Assembly (NCBI RefSeq): GCF_013410665.1
Contig: NZ_JACCFM010000001.1
Coordinates: forward strand, 2,728,001 to 2,792,000
Direction: 5' to 3'
Length of the DNA stretch: 64,000 nucleotides
DNA from: Leifsonia psychrotolerans
Lineage (GTDB): Bacteria; Actinomycetota; Actinomycetes; Actinomycetales; Microbacteriaceae
Both the position numbers and the translations under genes were made by a program. Position 1 is the stretch's first letter. Every line of letters starts with the position of its first letter. Positions 42,902 to 52,068 of this stretch are shown piece by piece. Below the pieces are notes generated by a model. The model made no database searches. It had not been told where the DNA came from and saw nothing but the letters and a program-made list of their open reading frames with translations.

Positions 42902-42943
42902 GCTTGAGCGAGCACGAGGGCAGCTTGAGCGAGCACGAGGGCA
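42902..42943. repeat. Two perfect 21-bp direct repeats
   Basis: GCTTGAGCGAGCACGAGGGCA occurs twice in tandem between the nucleoside hydrolase start and the GntR stop. Confidence 0.85.
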
Positions 42944-42955
42944 GCGCAGGCCGCG

Positions 42956-43747
42956 TCAGCGTACGCGCAGGATCGAGAACTGAAAGCGTCCCTCATGAAA
43001 ATAGGTACGCGAGAGCATGATCGGCCGCGCACTGGAGTCGTGGTGAATCTGATGCAGGTAGACGTAGACCATCTCGGGGTCCCGTTCGCCCCACCCGATC
43101 TCGGGCCCGCACGCGGCGTGCAGCTCGGTGACCGCGGTGTGCGGAATGGCACCGGCCTGCTCGAGGAGACCAAACAGTGAGTCGGGGACTGCGTCCGTCG
43201 TCAGGTCGGTCGGAAGCAACGCCCCCGGAATGACCTCATAGGAGTAGGCCACGATGATGTCGTCGGCAATGACGGTGCGCTCGGTGGCGAGCACGCGCGT
43301 GCCTTCCGGGATGCCGAGCGCCGCCGCTTCAGCGGCATCCGCCCCACGAAAACGCACCGCGTGGTAGCGCATCGTGGGTTCCATGCCGTGTGAGCGGATG
43401 GTGTCGCTCATTGATTGCAGTTCCTGCAACCCGGCGGTGATGGCGTGGCCGTACGGCGAGACGAAGGTGCCCGTGCCATGCCGGGTGATCGTCAACCCTT
43501 GGGCTTCCAGCTGCTGCAGCGCCGCGCGGACCGTGCTGCGGGAGACGCCGTACTCGGCCGTCAACGCCGCTTCGGTGGGAAGTTGGGAGCCCTCGGCCCA
43601 TTCGCCGTTGCGCAGCCGCTCGCGCAGACCCTCGGCCAGCTGAACCCGCAGGTTCGTGGTGCGCAGGAGTCGTCCGGTCGAGTTCGGCGTCGCGCCGTCA
43701 GCGGATGCCGGTGCCGGGGTCCGGCCGATTTCGCTCTGAATGACCAC
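42956..43747 (-). CDS. UTRA-domain (HutC-type) GntR transcriptional regulator
   Basis: The protein is 263 aa from GTG 43747, five bases after AGAAGGGG; GTG 43753 and ATG 43801 are upstream alternatives. The winged helix is LRNGEWAEGSQLPTEAALTAEYGVSRSTVRAALQQLEAQGLTITRHGTGTFVS. The UTRA ligand domain follows (GTRVLATERTVIADDIIVAYSYEVIPGALLP, ending YFHEGRFQFSILR). It is divergent from the SDR/phosphorylase/aldolase genes. I propose it binds the GTCmTAyAAC motif at 43841, 55823 and 58600 and controls the whole nucleoside locus. Confidence 0.9.
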   Translation of the reverse strand: MVIQSEIGRTPAPASADGATPNSTGRLLRTTNLRVQLAEGLRERLRNGEWAEGSQLPTEAALTAEYGVSRSTVRAALQQLEAQGLTITRHGTGTFVSPYGHAITAGLQELQSMSDTIRSHGMEPTMRYHAVRFRGADAAEAAALGIPEGTRVLATERTVIADDIIVAYSYEVIPGALLPTDLTTDAVPDSLFGLLEQAGAIPHTAVTELHAACGPEIGWGERDPEMVYVYLHQIHHDSSARPIMLSRTYFHEGRFQFSILRVR

Positions 43748-43840
43748 ATTCACCCCTTCTTGTGGATCGCCGACAGGCACGGCAGGTTCTGAAGGAAGCA
43801 TAGAACACAATTGACTCTGGCCGCTTGTCAGATGTAGGTT

Positions 43841-43850
43841 GTCATATAAC
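43841..43850. promoter_or_regulatory. Candidate GntR operator, site 1
   Basis: GTCATATAAC lies between the GntR and SDR genes, overlapping a TATAAC -10-like box of the SDR promoter. It shows the GT-N6-AC dyad expected for HutC-type GntR proteins and matches sites at 55823-55832 and 58600-58609. Confidence 0.5.
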
Positions 43851-43867
43851 TCGAGGAGGATCCTGCC

Positions 43868-44650
43868 ATGGTTCACGCAACGGATGCCCAACTCCCTGAC
43901 CTCTCCGGAACAACAGTTATCGTGACGGGCGGCAGCGGCAGCATCGGTGGTGGAATCGCTCGGCGTTTCGCCGCCGCCGGCGCCTCGGTCGTCATCCACC
44001 ACTTCTCCGGCGCAAAGGCCGCCGCCCGGGTGGTGGACGAAATCGTCGCCGCTGGAGGCTACGCGCTCAGCGCGCGTGCCGACATCCGTGACCTGGATCA
44101 GTGTCGTGCGGTGGTGCAGAAGGCCGTCGCCGCCTTTGGCCACCTCGACGCACTGGTCAACAACGCCGGCATTCAACCCGTGCAGCCGCTGGCGGGCATG
44201 ACGGTGGCGGAGTGGGAAGCCGTTGTCACCGTTAACCTGTCGGGCACGTTCGCGATGAGCCAGGCCGCCGCCGAGGTCATGAGTGTGCAGGGCTCGGGCT
44301 CGATCACTCATATCGCGTCGGTCGAGGCCAGCCTGCCCGCGCCGAACCACGCGCACTACTCGGTGTCGAAGGCTGCCATCAAGATGCACGCGCGCGCCGC
44401 AGCGCTCGAATTCGGCCCCTCGGGCATTCGCGTCAACTCCGTCTCACCCGGCTTGATCGACGGCGGCGGCCTCGCCGATCAGTGGCCCGAAGGCTACGGC
44501 TCGTGGGTGCGCACCGCCCCACTTCGCCGCACCGGAACCCCCGAAGACATCGGCAACGCCTGCGTGTTTCTGGCTTCACCCCTCGCGGCCTGGATCAGTG
44601 GCCAGGATCTCGTTGTCGACGGAGGCATGTCAGCCGTGCCAGCCTGGTAG
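43868..44650 (+). CDS. SDR family oxidoreductase
   Basis: The protein is 260 aa, with RBS GAGGAGG and ATG 43868. The cofactor motif is VIVTGGSGSIGGGIARRF, then NNAGIQP, catalytic Ser in ITHIASVEAS, and YSVSKAA. A C-terminal SGQDLVVDGGMSA completes the classical SDR. It is first in the plus-strand branch of the nucleoside locus. It might reduce or oxidise the aldehyde released by the aldolase, or a sugar intermediate. Confidence 0.87.
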   Translation: MVHATDAQLPDLSGTTVIVTGGSGSIGGGIARRFAAAGASVVIHHFSGAKAAARVVDEIVAAGGYALSARADIRDLDQCRAVVQKAVAAFGHLDALVNNAGIQPVQPLAGMTVAEWEAVVTVNLSGTFAMSQAAAEVMSVQGSGSITHIASVEASLPAPNHAHYSVSKAAIKMHARAAALEFGPSGIRVNSVSPGLIDGGGLADQWPEGYGSWVRTAPLRRTGTPEDIGNACVFLASPLAAWISGQDLVVDGGMSAVPAW

Positions 44651-44722
44651 CAGTTTCCCTCTCGCCTGAACCACCGTTCGCATCCCGCGCACGCGTTTAC
44701 CCACTCCGGAAGGACCCGTACT

Positions 44723-45472
44723 ATGCCCGTTCGCCTCAGCCCCGAGGAAACCCTGCCGATTCTGCAGGTGAAGGTGTCCGATCTGGCGCCCCTGACGTTG
44801 GTGGCCGGTGACCCGGCCCGCGTCGAGCGCATCGCTGCGCTGTTGGAGAACCCGCGTCGCATCGGTGCGAACCGCGAATACGTGACTTACACCGGTACTT
44901 ACCGCGGCACGCCCGTGAATGTGTGCTCGCACGGAGTCGGCTCGGCCGGCGCCGGAGTCGCGTTCGAAGAGCTCTGCCGCGCGGGCGTCACGCGGATCGT
45001 TCGAGTGGGCACCGCCGGCGGTCTGCAGCCTGACGTGCTCGACGGCTCCATCGTCGTGGCAACCGGCGCAGTGCGTGCCGATGGGCTCTCGCAGCGCATG
45101 GTTCCGCTCGGCTTTCCCGCCGTCGCCGACCTGGATGTCACCGTCGCACTGCGCGCTGCAGCCGCGAAGTCCGGCGTCGACGTGCACACCGGCATCGTGC
45201 TCACCGCCGACAACTTCTACCCCTCCCCCGTGCTCGAGAACGATCAGCGCATGTGGCAGACCGTCGGCGTCGTCGCCGTCGAAATGGAGGTCGCGACTCT
45301 TCTGACCGTTGCGGCCATCAACGGCGTCCAGGCCGGCGCCGTCGTCGCGATTGACGGCAACCCCCTAGCCAACGAGGACGAGTCGATGGCCGAATACCAG
45401 CCATTCCGCGACGTCGTCGACACCGCGGTGAACGCTGCGATTCTCGCGGGCCTCGAAGCTCTCATCTCCTAA
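44723..45472 (+). CDS. Nucleoside phosphorylase (NP-I family; uridine/purine phosphorylase-like)
   Basis: The protein is 249 aa. Phosphate- and ribose-site motifs are visible: VAGDPARVERIA, VGSAGAGVAFEEL, RVGTAGGLQ and the sugar-binding VAVEMEVATLLTVA. It is a hexamer-forming DeoD/Udp-type sequence. It cleaves a nucleoside with phosphate to the base and (deoxy)ribose-1-phosphate, the form needed by the MtnA-like isomerase encoded at 54.8 kb. Base and 5'-group specificity are not predictable by eye. Confidence 0.88.
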   Translation: MPVRLSPEETLPILQVKVSDLAPLTLVAGDPARVERIAALLENPRRIGANREYVTYTGTYRGTPVNVCSHGVGSAGAGVAFEELCRAGVTRIVRVGTAGGLQPDVLDGSIVVATGAVRADGLSQRMVPLGFPAVADLDVTVALRAAAAKSGVDVHTGIVLTADNFYPSPVLENDQRMWQTVGVVAVEMEVATLLTVAAINGVQAGAVVAIDGNPLANEDESMAEYQPFRDVVDTAVNAAILAGLEALIS

Positions 45473-45494
45473 CAGCGCCCCGGCGCATCCGACT

Positions 45495-45520
45495 GAGGCC
45501 AGGGGAATTCCCCTGGCCTC
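45495..45520. repeat. Perfect 26-bp palindrome between phosphorylase and aldolase genes
   Basis: Half-site GAGGCCAGGGGAA is immediately followed by its complement. The palindrome ends 12 bases before the first possible start of the next gene and could cruciform or fold into an intercistronic hairpin that tunes expression or RNA stability. Confidence 0.85.
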
Positions 45521-45543
45521 GCCCGATCAGTATGAGGAATAAC

Positions 45544-47514
45544 ATGCAGAACCGCTGGAACAGTACGACCGCTCCCACGACCGATGCGCTCGACGAGATC
45601 GTTCACGTCTCACGCCTGCTCGGCTCCGATCCCGGCCTTGTACTGCACGGCGGTGGAAACACGTCGATCAAGTCCCAGGCAACCGACGTCACGGGCGAGA
45701 CCGTCGACGTGCTCTATGTCAAGGGCAGCGGATGGGATCTCGTCTCGATCGAGCGCGCCGGCTTCGCGCCGCTGCGGCGGGCCCGTCTGGCCCAGCTGCT
45801 CGCCGTCGAGAAACTCACCGACACTCAGATGATGAACGAGTTGCGCCAGTCCAGCCTCGACTCGAGCGCGCCCGATCCGTCGGTCGAATCCCTGCTGCAC
45901 GCCATGCTGCCGGCCCGCGTCGTGCTGCACTCGCACGCCGACGCCCTGGTCGCCGTAATGAACCAGCCCGACGGCCGTGAGTCGATCGAGCAGATCTATG
46001 GCGACCGCCTAATCGTCATCCCCTACGTCATGCCCGGTTTCGACCTGGCGCGCCTCGTCGCCGAACTCTGGCCGAAGCTCTCGACCCCCGAGACCGAGGG
46101 CATGGTTTTGATGAACCACGGCCTCTTCACGCTCGGTGAGACCGGCGAAGAGGCGTACTCGCGTCACATCGAATTCATTCAGATGGCCGAGGAGCGCGCC
46201 GGGTTCGTCGCCCACGAGGCGCCCGACGCCGCGACGCAGTACACGGATGCCGCCGGCGACCCCCTCGAGCGCGCACGTTTCCGGGCCGACGCCAGCCGTA
46301 TTGCCGGCCGACCGCTGATCGTGCGTGAAAGCGGATCGGCCCGGGCACGCGAGTTCGCCGCGTCGCCCACCGTCTCCGTGCGCGCCACGCACGGTCCGGC
46401 GACACCCGACCACGTCATCCGCACCAAACGTCTGCCGTTGATCGGACGTGACCTGGCCGGTTACGCCAGCGCGTACACCTCCTACTTCGTGGAGTGCTCA
46501 CCGCGACGCGACGCCGCCCTCACCCAGCTCGACGCGGTTCCTCGCGTGGTGCTCGACCCCGAGTGGGGCCTCGTCACCGTCGGCGGTTCCGCCGCCGAGA
46601 CATCGATCGCGGAAGACATCTACCTGCACACCATGGACATCGTCGACGCAGCCGAGCGCCAGAGCGGCTACCAGGCGCTGCCATCCGGTGACATCTTCGA
46701 CGTCGAGTACTGGGAGTTGGAGCAGGCCAAGCTGCGCCGCGGCGCATCGACCAAGCGCTTCCAGGGCGAGATCGCCCTCGTCACCGGTGCGGCGTCCGGA
46801 ATCGGCCGCGCCTGTGCGCAGGTGCTGCTCGATCAGGGCGCTGCCGTCATCGGCCTCGACCTCAGCGAGGGTGTCACCGACACCTTCAGCGCACCGGGTT
46901 GGCTCGGGGTTCAGGCGGATGTCGCCGATCTGGAGCAGCTGCGCAGCGCCATCGAGCAGGGCGTGCGCCGGTTCGGCGGCATCGACATCGTCGTTCCCGC
47001 GGCCGGCATCTTCACGAAGAGTGCCCTGCTCGCCGACATGGATGACGCGGGCTGGCTGCGGAGCCTCAGCGTGAACACCACGGCGGTCGCACGCCTGTTC
47101 AGCCTCGTGCACCCGTACCTCAAGCTGGCCCCGAAGGGCGGCCGTGTGGTGCTGATCGCCACGAAGAACATCGCGGCCCCCGGCCCCGGTGCGTCGTCCT
47201 ACTCGGCGAGCAAGGCGGCCGCGGCCCAGGTCGCACGCGTTGCCGCCCTCGAGTGGGCGCCGGACGGCATCCGTGTGAACCTCGTGCATCCGGATGCTGT
47301 CTTCGACACGGGCCTCTGGACCCCCGAGCTGCTCGCCGAGCGCGCCCGCAAGTACGGTGTGACCGAGGACGAGTACAAGCGCCGCAACCTGCTCAGCCTC
47401 GAGATCACGAGTCTCGACGTGGGACGTGCTGTCGCCGAACTGTGCTCGGACAACTTCCGGGCGACGACCGGCGCCAACCTGCCGGTGGACGGTGGTAACG
47501 AGCGCGTGATCTAG
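45544..47514 (+). CDS. Bifunctional class II aldolase / short-chain dehydrogenase
   Basis: The protein is 656 aa from ATG 45544 behind GAGGA; ATG 45532 is an alternative. Residues 1-390 form a class II aldolase domain (VLHGGGNTSIK, Glu115 in SVESLLHAM, zinc-site LHSHADAL with His129/His131, and LMNHGLFTLG). Residues from about 405 form an SDR domain (IALVTGAASGIGRA, YSASKAA). This is the RhaE/YuxG-type fusion, which cleaves a ketose-1-phosphate to DHAP plus an aldehyde and converts that aldehyde with NAD(H). Here the substrate may be 5-deoxyribulose-1-phosphate or a related sugar. Confidence 0.87.
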   Translation: MQNRWNSTTAPTTDALDEIVHVSRLLGSDPGLVLHGGGNTSIKSQATDVTGETVDVLYVKGSGWDLVSIERAGFAPLRRARLAQLLAVEKLTDTQMMNELRQSSLDSSAPDPSVESLLHAMLPARVVLHSHADALVAVMNQPDGRESIEQIYGDRLIVIPYVMPGFDLARLVAELWPKLSTPETEGMVLMNHGLFTLGETGEEAYSRHIEFIQMAEERAGFVAHEAPDAATQYTDAAGDPLERARFRADASRIAGRPLIVRESGSARAREFAASPTVSVRATHGPATPDHVIRTKRLPLIGRDLAGYASAYTSYFVECSPRRDAALTQLDAVPRVVLDPEWGLVTVGGSAAETSIAEDIYLHTMDIVDAAERQSGYQALPSGDIFDVEYWELEQAKLRRGASTKRFQGEIALVTGAASGIGRACAQVLLDQGAAVIGLDLSEGVTDTFSAPGWLGVQADVADLEQLRSAIEQGVRRFGGIDIVVPAAGIFTKSALLADMDDAGWLRSLSVNTTAVARLFSLVHPYLKLAPKGGRVVLIATKNIAAPGPGASSYSASKAAAAQVARVAALEWAPDGIRVNLVHPDAVFDTGLWTPELLAERARKYGVTEDEYKRRNLLSLEITSLDVGRAVAELCSDNFRATTGANLPVDGGNERVI

Positions 47515-47534
47515 CGCGCCGCGCGCGAACTCGT

Positions 47535-49440
47535 CCCTTCCGCTGGTCGGGCCCGTCGAGACCCAGCGCACCGGCGGTCGAGCCCTCACCGGCGGTCGAG
47601 TCCACCCCGTTGGTCGAGCCCGCACCGTTGGTCGAGCCCACCCCGTTGGTCGAGCCCACCCCGTTGGTCGAGCCCGCACCGGCGGTCGAGCCCACCCCGT
47701 TGGTCGAGCCCGTCGAGACCCCCGCCGGACAACCCCCAGAACGCACCCAACGTTCAAAGACCGACGCACGAGATCTCGACACGCTCGATCAGCGGGGTTA
47801 TACGCCCCGCACCGGCGGTCGAGCCCACACCGTCGGTCGAGCCCACACCGTCGGTCGAGCCCACCCCGTCGGTCGAGCCCGCACCGTCGGTCGAGCCTGT
47901 CGAGACCCCCGCCAGCCAACCCCCAGAACGCACCCAACGTTCAAAGACCGACGCACGAGATCTCGACACGCTCGATCAGCGGGGTTGTACGCCCCGCACC
48001 GTCGGTCGAGCCCGCACCGGCGGTCGAGCCCACCCCGTCGGTCGAGCCCGCACCGTTGGTCGAGCCCGCACCGTTGGTCGAGCCCGCACCGTTGGTCGAG
48101 CCTGCACCGTCGGTCGAGCCTGTCGAGACCCCCGCCAGCCAACCCCCAGAACGCACCCAACGTTCAAAGACCGACGCACGAGATCTCGACACGCTCGATC
48201 AGCGGGGTTATACGCCCCACCCCGTCGGTCGAGCCCGCACCGGCGGTCGAGCCCACACCGTCCGTCGAGCCCACACCGTCCGTCGAGCCCACACCGTCGG
48301 TCGAGCCTGCACCGTCGGTCGAGCCCGTCGAGACCCCCGCCAGCCAACCCCCAGAACGTACCCAACGTTCAAAGACCGACGCACGAGATCTCGACACGCT
48401 CGATCAGCGGGGTTGTACGCCCCGCACCGGCGGTCGAGCCCGCACCGTTGGTCGAGCCCGTCGAGACCCCCGCCAACCAACCCCCAGAACGCACCCAACG
48501 TTCAAAGACCGACGCACGAGATCTCGACACGCTCGATCAGCGGGGTTATACGCCCCACCCCGTCGGTCGAGCCTGCACCGTCGGTCGAGCGCGCACCGGC
48601 GGTCGAGCCCGCACCGTTGGTCGAGCCCACCCCGTTGGTCGAGCCTGTCGAGACCCCCGCCAACCAACCCCCAGAACGCACCCAACGTTCAAAGACCGAC
48701 GCACGAGATCTCGACACGCTCGATCAGCGGGGTTATACGCCCCACCCCGGCGGTCGAGCCCGCACCGTTGGTCGAGCCTGCACCGGCGGTCGAGCCTGTC
48801 GAGACCCCCGCCAGCCAACCCCCAGAACGCACCCAACGTTCAAAAACCGACGCACGAGATCTCGACACGCTCGATCAGCGGGGTTATACGCCCCACCCCG
48901 TCGGTCGAGCCCGCACCGGCGGTCGAGCCCGCACCGGCGGTCGAGCCCGCACCGGCGGTCGAGCCCGCACCGTTGGTCGAGCCCACACCGTCCGTCGAGC
49001 CCGCACCGTCGGTCGAGCCCGCACCGTTGGTCGAGCCCGTCGAGACCCCCGCCAACCAACGCCCAGAACGCACCCAACGTTCAAAGACCGACGCACGAGA
49101 TCTCGACACGCTCGATCAGCGGGGTTATACGCCCCGCACCGTCGGTCGAGCCCGTCGAGACCCCCGCCAGCCAACCCCCAGAACGCACCCAACGTTCAAA
49201 GACCGACGCACGAGATCTCGACACGCTCGATCAGCGGGGTTGTACGCCCCGCACCGGCGGTCGAGCCCGCACCGTTGGTCGAGCCTGTCGAGACCCCCGC
49301 CGGACAACGCCCAGAACGCGCCCAACGTTCAAAGACCGACGCACGAGATCTCGACACGCTCGATCAGCGCGGGTTGCACGATCAGCGAGGGTTGGCCGAT
49401 CAGCGCGGGTTGCACGATCAGCGCGGGTTGGCCGGTGTGG
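47535..49440. repeat. Two-level tandem repeat array, 10 cores
   Basis: A conserved core starts GACCCCCGCC at 47717, 47904, 48127, 48332, 48465, 48652, 48803, 49044, 49159 and 49292. It includes CAGAACGCACCCAACGTTCA and CGAGATCTCGACACGCTCGA. Between cores runs a variable number of 18-bp units (GCACCGTTGGTCGAGCC-like, with GTT/GTC/GGC variants). All nine core-to-core distances equal 115 + 18k (k = 4,6,5,1,4,2,7,0,1). The array ends in degenerate GATCAGCGCGGGTTG units. It fills the convergent gap between the aldolase/SDR and cupin genes. ORFs in it are by-products of stop-free repeats. Confidence 0.95.
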
Positions 49441-49487
49441 CTCGCCCTACGCGTCACAGTGGCCGCGAGCGGCACACCGCGCAGCGA

Positions 49488-49988
49488 CTAGACCCGGGTG
49501 AGGGCGGTGATGCGCTCGGCGGCGTGCGGGTAAGCCGCGACGAACTCGTCACGGTCGGCCAGCACGAACTCCTCCTGGGTGTAGCCCGGCGACATCGTGG
49601 TGCCGACGAAGCTCCACACTCCGGCACTCGATGATCCCTGCCAGACGCCGCCGGGCACCGGGAACTGCGGAACCTGGCCGGCCGCCACATCCGGGCCGAG
49701 CACGGGCTCCTCGACTGTGCCATCGGCGTGCAGCAGAAAGAGTTGAACGGGATCTCCGGCGTACCAGTGGTACACCTCGACCGAATCAAGTTTGTGCAGG
49801 GCCGAAAAGTCCGGTGCGACGAGCATGTAATAGATCGCCGACGAGAATGCGTCCTTGTAGGACTCCTTGTAAAGCCCGCCCTCGTGCGGCAGCGGCTTGA
49901 GGCCGAGCGTCGTGGCGATCAGCGCGGCATCCGGCGGGAGCACCGGCACAGTGGTGTGCGCGGTGCCCGCCATATTCTCGTGCGTCAT
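49488..49988 (-). CDS. DUF985-type cupin protein
   Basis: The protein is 166 aa from ATG 49988, overlapping the permease stop (ATGA). The cupin barrel shows GGLYKESYKD, AIYYMLVAPDFSALHKLDSVEVYHWYAGDPVQLFLL and WSFVGTTMSPGYTQEEFVL, the DUF985 pattern. Residues H and E of LHKLDSVEVYHW may bind metal or substrate. It is last in the mtnA/ABC operon, so a role with the imported nucleoside or its sugar (for example an isomerase or epimerase) is possible. Function unknown. Confidence 0.82.
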   Translation of the reverse strand: MTHENMAGTAHTTVPVLPPDAALIATTLGLKPLPHEGGLYKESYKDAFSSAIYYMLVAPDFSALHKLDSVEVYHWYAGDPVQLFLLHADGTVEEPVLGPDVAAGQVPQFPVPGGVWQGSSSAGVWSFVGTTMSPGYTQEEFVLADRDEFVAAYPHAAERITALTRV

Positions 49989-50902
49989 GAGGCGAGAGCC
50001 TGGCCTCTCTTGCGGAAGGACCGGCTGGCAAACAGAAGCGCGATCAGCGTCACGACGTACGGCGCCGCATCGGTGATCTGGGCCGGGAAGCCGTTGCCCT
50101 GCAGGCGGAAACCAATCGCTTCGGCAAAGCCGAACAGCACACACGCTCCGAGCGTGGCCCACGGGTTGGCCCGGGCGAGCATCACGGCGACGACTGCGAT
50201 CCAGCCACGACCGGCCGACATGTTCTCGGCGAACTGCACCACGTTGCCAAGGGCCAGCTGGGCGCCGGCCAGACCGGTGAGGGCACCCGCCACAAGAACG
50301 GCACCGTACTGGTACCGCGTGGGGCTGATGCCGAGGGTCTTCGCGGCCAGCGGTCGCTCCCCCACGCCACGCAGGCGCATCCCGAGCGGCGAACGGAACA
50401 GCACAACGCTGATGACGGGCACCAGGATAAGCGCGAGGTAGCCAAGCAGGGTGAGGTTGAACACCGCGGGGCCGATCCACGGAATCTCAGACAGGAACGG
50501 GATGGGGTAGGTGGGCAGGCCCTTGATGTCGGGGCTCTGGAACACGCCCTGCACGTGGAAGAACGCCACCATCAGGAAGCTCGTGACACCCACCGCCAGG
50601 ATGTTCATCGCCACACCCAACACGATCGGGTCGGCTTTGCGAGTGATGGTGCCGAACGACAAGATCATCGAGAACGCCATCGAAACCAGGATGGCGACGA
50701 TCACGCCGACCAGGGCGTTGCCGGCGAAGAACGAACCGGCAACGGCACCGAAGGCGCCGACCAGCATCAGGCCCTCGAGGGCGATGTTGAAGATTCCGGC
50801 GCGCTCGCAGATCAGTCCGGCGAGGGCAGCGAGCAGGATCGGAATCATGGCGCGAACGACGGACTCGATCAGTGCGGCGTCAATGAGGCTTGACCAGTCC
50901 AT
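49985..50902 (-). CDS. Nucleoside ABC transporter permease, subunit 2
   Basis: The protein is 305 aa of the BPD_transp_2 family (YufQ/NupQ-like). Repeated membrane segments include AALAGLICERAGIFNIALEGLMLVGAFGAV and GRGWIAVVAVMLARANPWATLGACVLFGFAEAIG. It pairs with the 388-aa subunit as the channel of a BMP-type nucleoside importer. Start and stop both overlap neighbours. Confidence 0.9.
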   Translation of the reverse strand: MDWSSLIDAALIESVVRAMIPILLAALAGLICERAGIFNIALEGLMLVGAFGAVAGSFFAGNALVGVIVAILVSMAFSMILSFGTITRKADPIVLGVAMNILAVGVTSFLMVAFFHVQGVFQSPDIKGLPTYPIPFLSEIPWIGPAVFNLTLLGYLALILVPVISVVLFRSPLGMRLRGVGERPLAAKTLGISPTRYQYGAVLVAGALTGLAGAQLALGNVVQFAENMSAGRGWIAVVAVMLARANPWATLGACVLFGFAEAIGFRLQGNGFPAQITDAAPYVVTLIALLFASRSFRKRGQALAS

Positions 50903-52068
50903 CAGACTCTTCCCACTTCTTCCTCGAGTTGTTCTTGATCGGCGACTGGTTCGACGAGCGTTCGTTTCTTCCGGCGCGGGAGGGCGACGCGGAAGGCGAT
51001 CAGCACGATCACGATGCCCTGGATGACACCGGAGATCTGGGGCGACAGCGCCAGGTCGCGGCCCACTGCGGTGCCACCGGCGATGATCGCGGCGAAGAAC
51101 AGCCCCGCCACGACGACACCGATCGGGCTGAAGGAGGCCAGCAGTGCGACGAGGAGCCCAGTCCAGGCGTAGTTCGTGCCGATCAGAGCCCCGTCGACGA
51201 TGCGTGTGGAGGGCGCACCGATCACGAGCATCACGCCGATCAGACCCGAGATACCCCCGCTCAGCATCATGGTGCGCGTTGTCATCCAGCCGGTGCGCAC
51301 TCCGGAGTAGCGGGCGAAGTCCGGGTTGAGCCCATTGGCGCCCGACTCAAAACCGAACTTGGTGCGAGTGTTCATGAAGATCACGATGACGACGATGACG
51401 GCGACGACAATCAGACTCAGGTTGACCGTACGCGCGAGCACCGTGATGACGTTGTCTTTGCCCAGCGTGTGCAAGAGGAGCTGGCCAAGATCAGATTTCG
51501 GGGGCGCAAACAGCGGGATCTGCACGGCCGGATCGAACGGGTGCGAGGCCACCTGGGACGTCTCGGGGTCTTTCAGCGGGAACCGCACAAGCCAGGAGGC
51601 GAAGTAGCGCGCCGGGTAGTTGAGCAGAAGCGTCGTGATCAGTAGGGGAACGCCCGGCCACATCTGCATCGCCGCCGCAAGGACGCCCCAGAATGCGCCG
51701 ACAACGACACCGACGAGGCAGGCGACAAGGATGACGAGAACCGGCGGGCCCGGCATGTTCAGCGCGACAATTCCGCCGAACAGACCGCCCAGCACCATCT
51801 GACCTTCGGCGCCCAGGTTGATCACGCCGGCGCGGAAGGCCACCGCGATCGCGATCGCCATTCCGATCAGGGGGATGGCCCGCTGCATCGTGTTTGCGAA
51901 GCCGATGCCGGTTCCGAGCGAACCGTCGAACATCGACTGGAATCCCGCGATGGGGTCGGCGCCAGCCATCAGGATGAACACCCCGCCGATCGCGAAAGCA
52001 AGAATGATCGACGTCGGGATCGGGCCTCTCAGCCAGTCCAGCGAGCGCTGCGCGAACGACTCGTTCAT
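50902..52068 (-). CDS. Nucleoside ABC transporter permease, subunit 1
   Basis: The protein is 388 aa of the BPD_transp_2 family (YufP/NupP-like), with FRAGVINLGAEGQMVLGGLFGGIVAL and GVLAAAMQMWPGVPLLITTLLLNY as the conserved core. A long external loop (residues about 165-215) precedes later helices. Start overlaps the ATPase stop by four bases. Confidence 0.9.
   Translation of the reverse strand: MNESFAQRSLDWLRGPIPTSIILAFAIGGVFILMAGADPIAGFQSMFDGSLGTGIGFANTMQRAIPLIGMAIAIAVAFRAGVINLGAEGQMVLGGLFGGIVALNMPGPPVLVILVACLVGVVVGAFWGVLAAAMQMWPGVPLLITTLLLNYPARYFASWLVRFPLKDPETSQVASHPFDPAVQIPLFAPPKSDLGQLLLHTLGKDNVITVLARTVNLSLIVVAVIVVIVIFMNTRTKFGFESGANGLNPDFARYSGVRTGWMTTRTMMLSGGISGLIGVMLVIGAPSTRIVDGALIGTNYAWTGLLVALLASFSPIGVVVAGLFFAAIIAGGTAVGRDLALSPQISGVIQGIVIVLIAFRVALPRRKKRTLVEPVADQEQLEEEVGRV

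Noticed and set aside
47535..49440. Possible CRISPR array
   Set aside because: Repeats are about 97 bp and spacers are themselves 18-bp tandem repeats. There are no unique spacers and no cas genes.
47610..49634. Very long overlapping ORFs (up to 674 aa, both strands) of Pro/Arg/Ser/Val repeats
   Set aside because: They arise because the 18-bp and core repeats lack stop codons in several frames. No ribosome site, no start context, and the frame shifts between cores show no selection for one protein.
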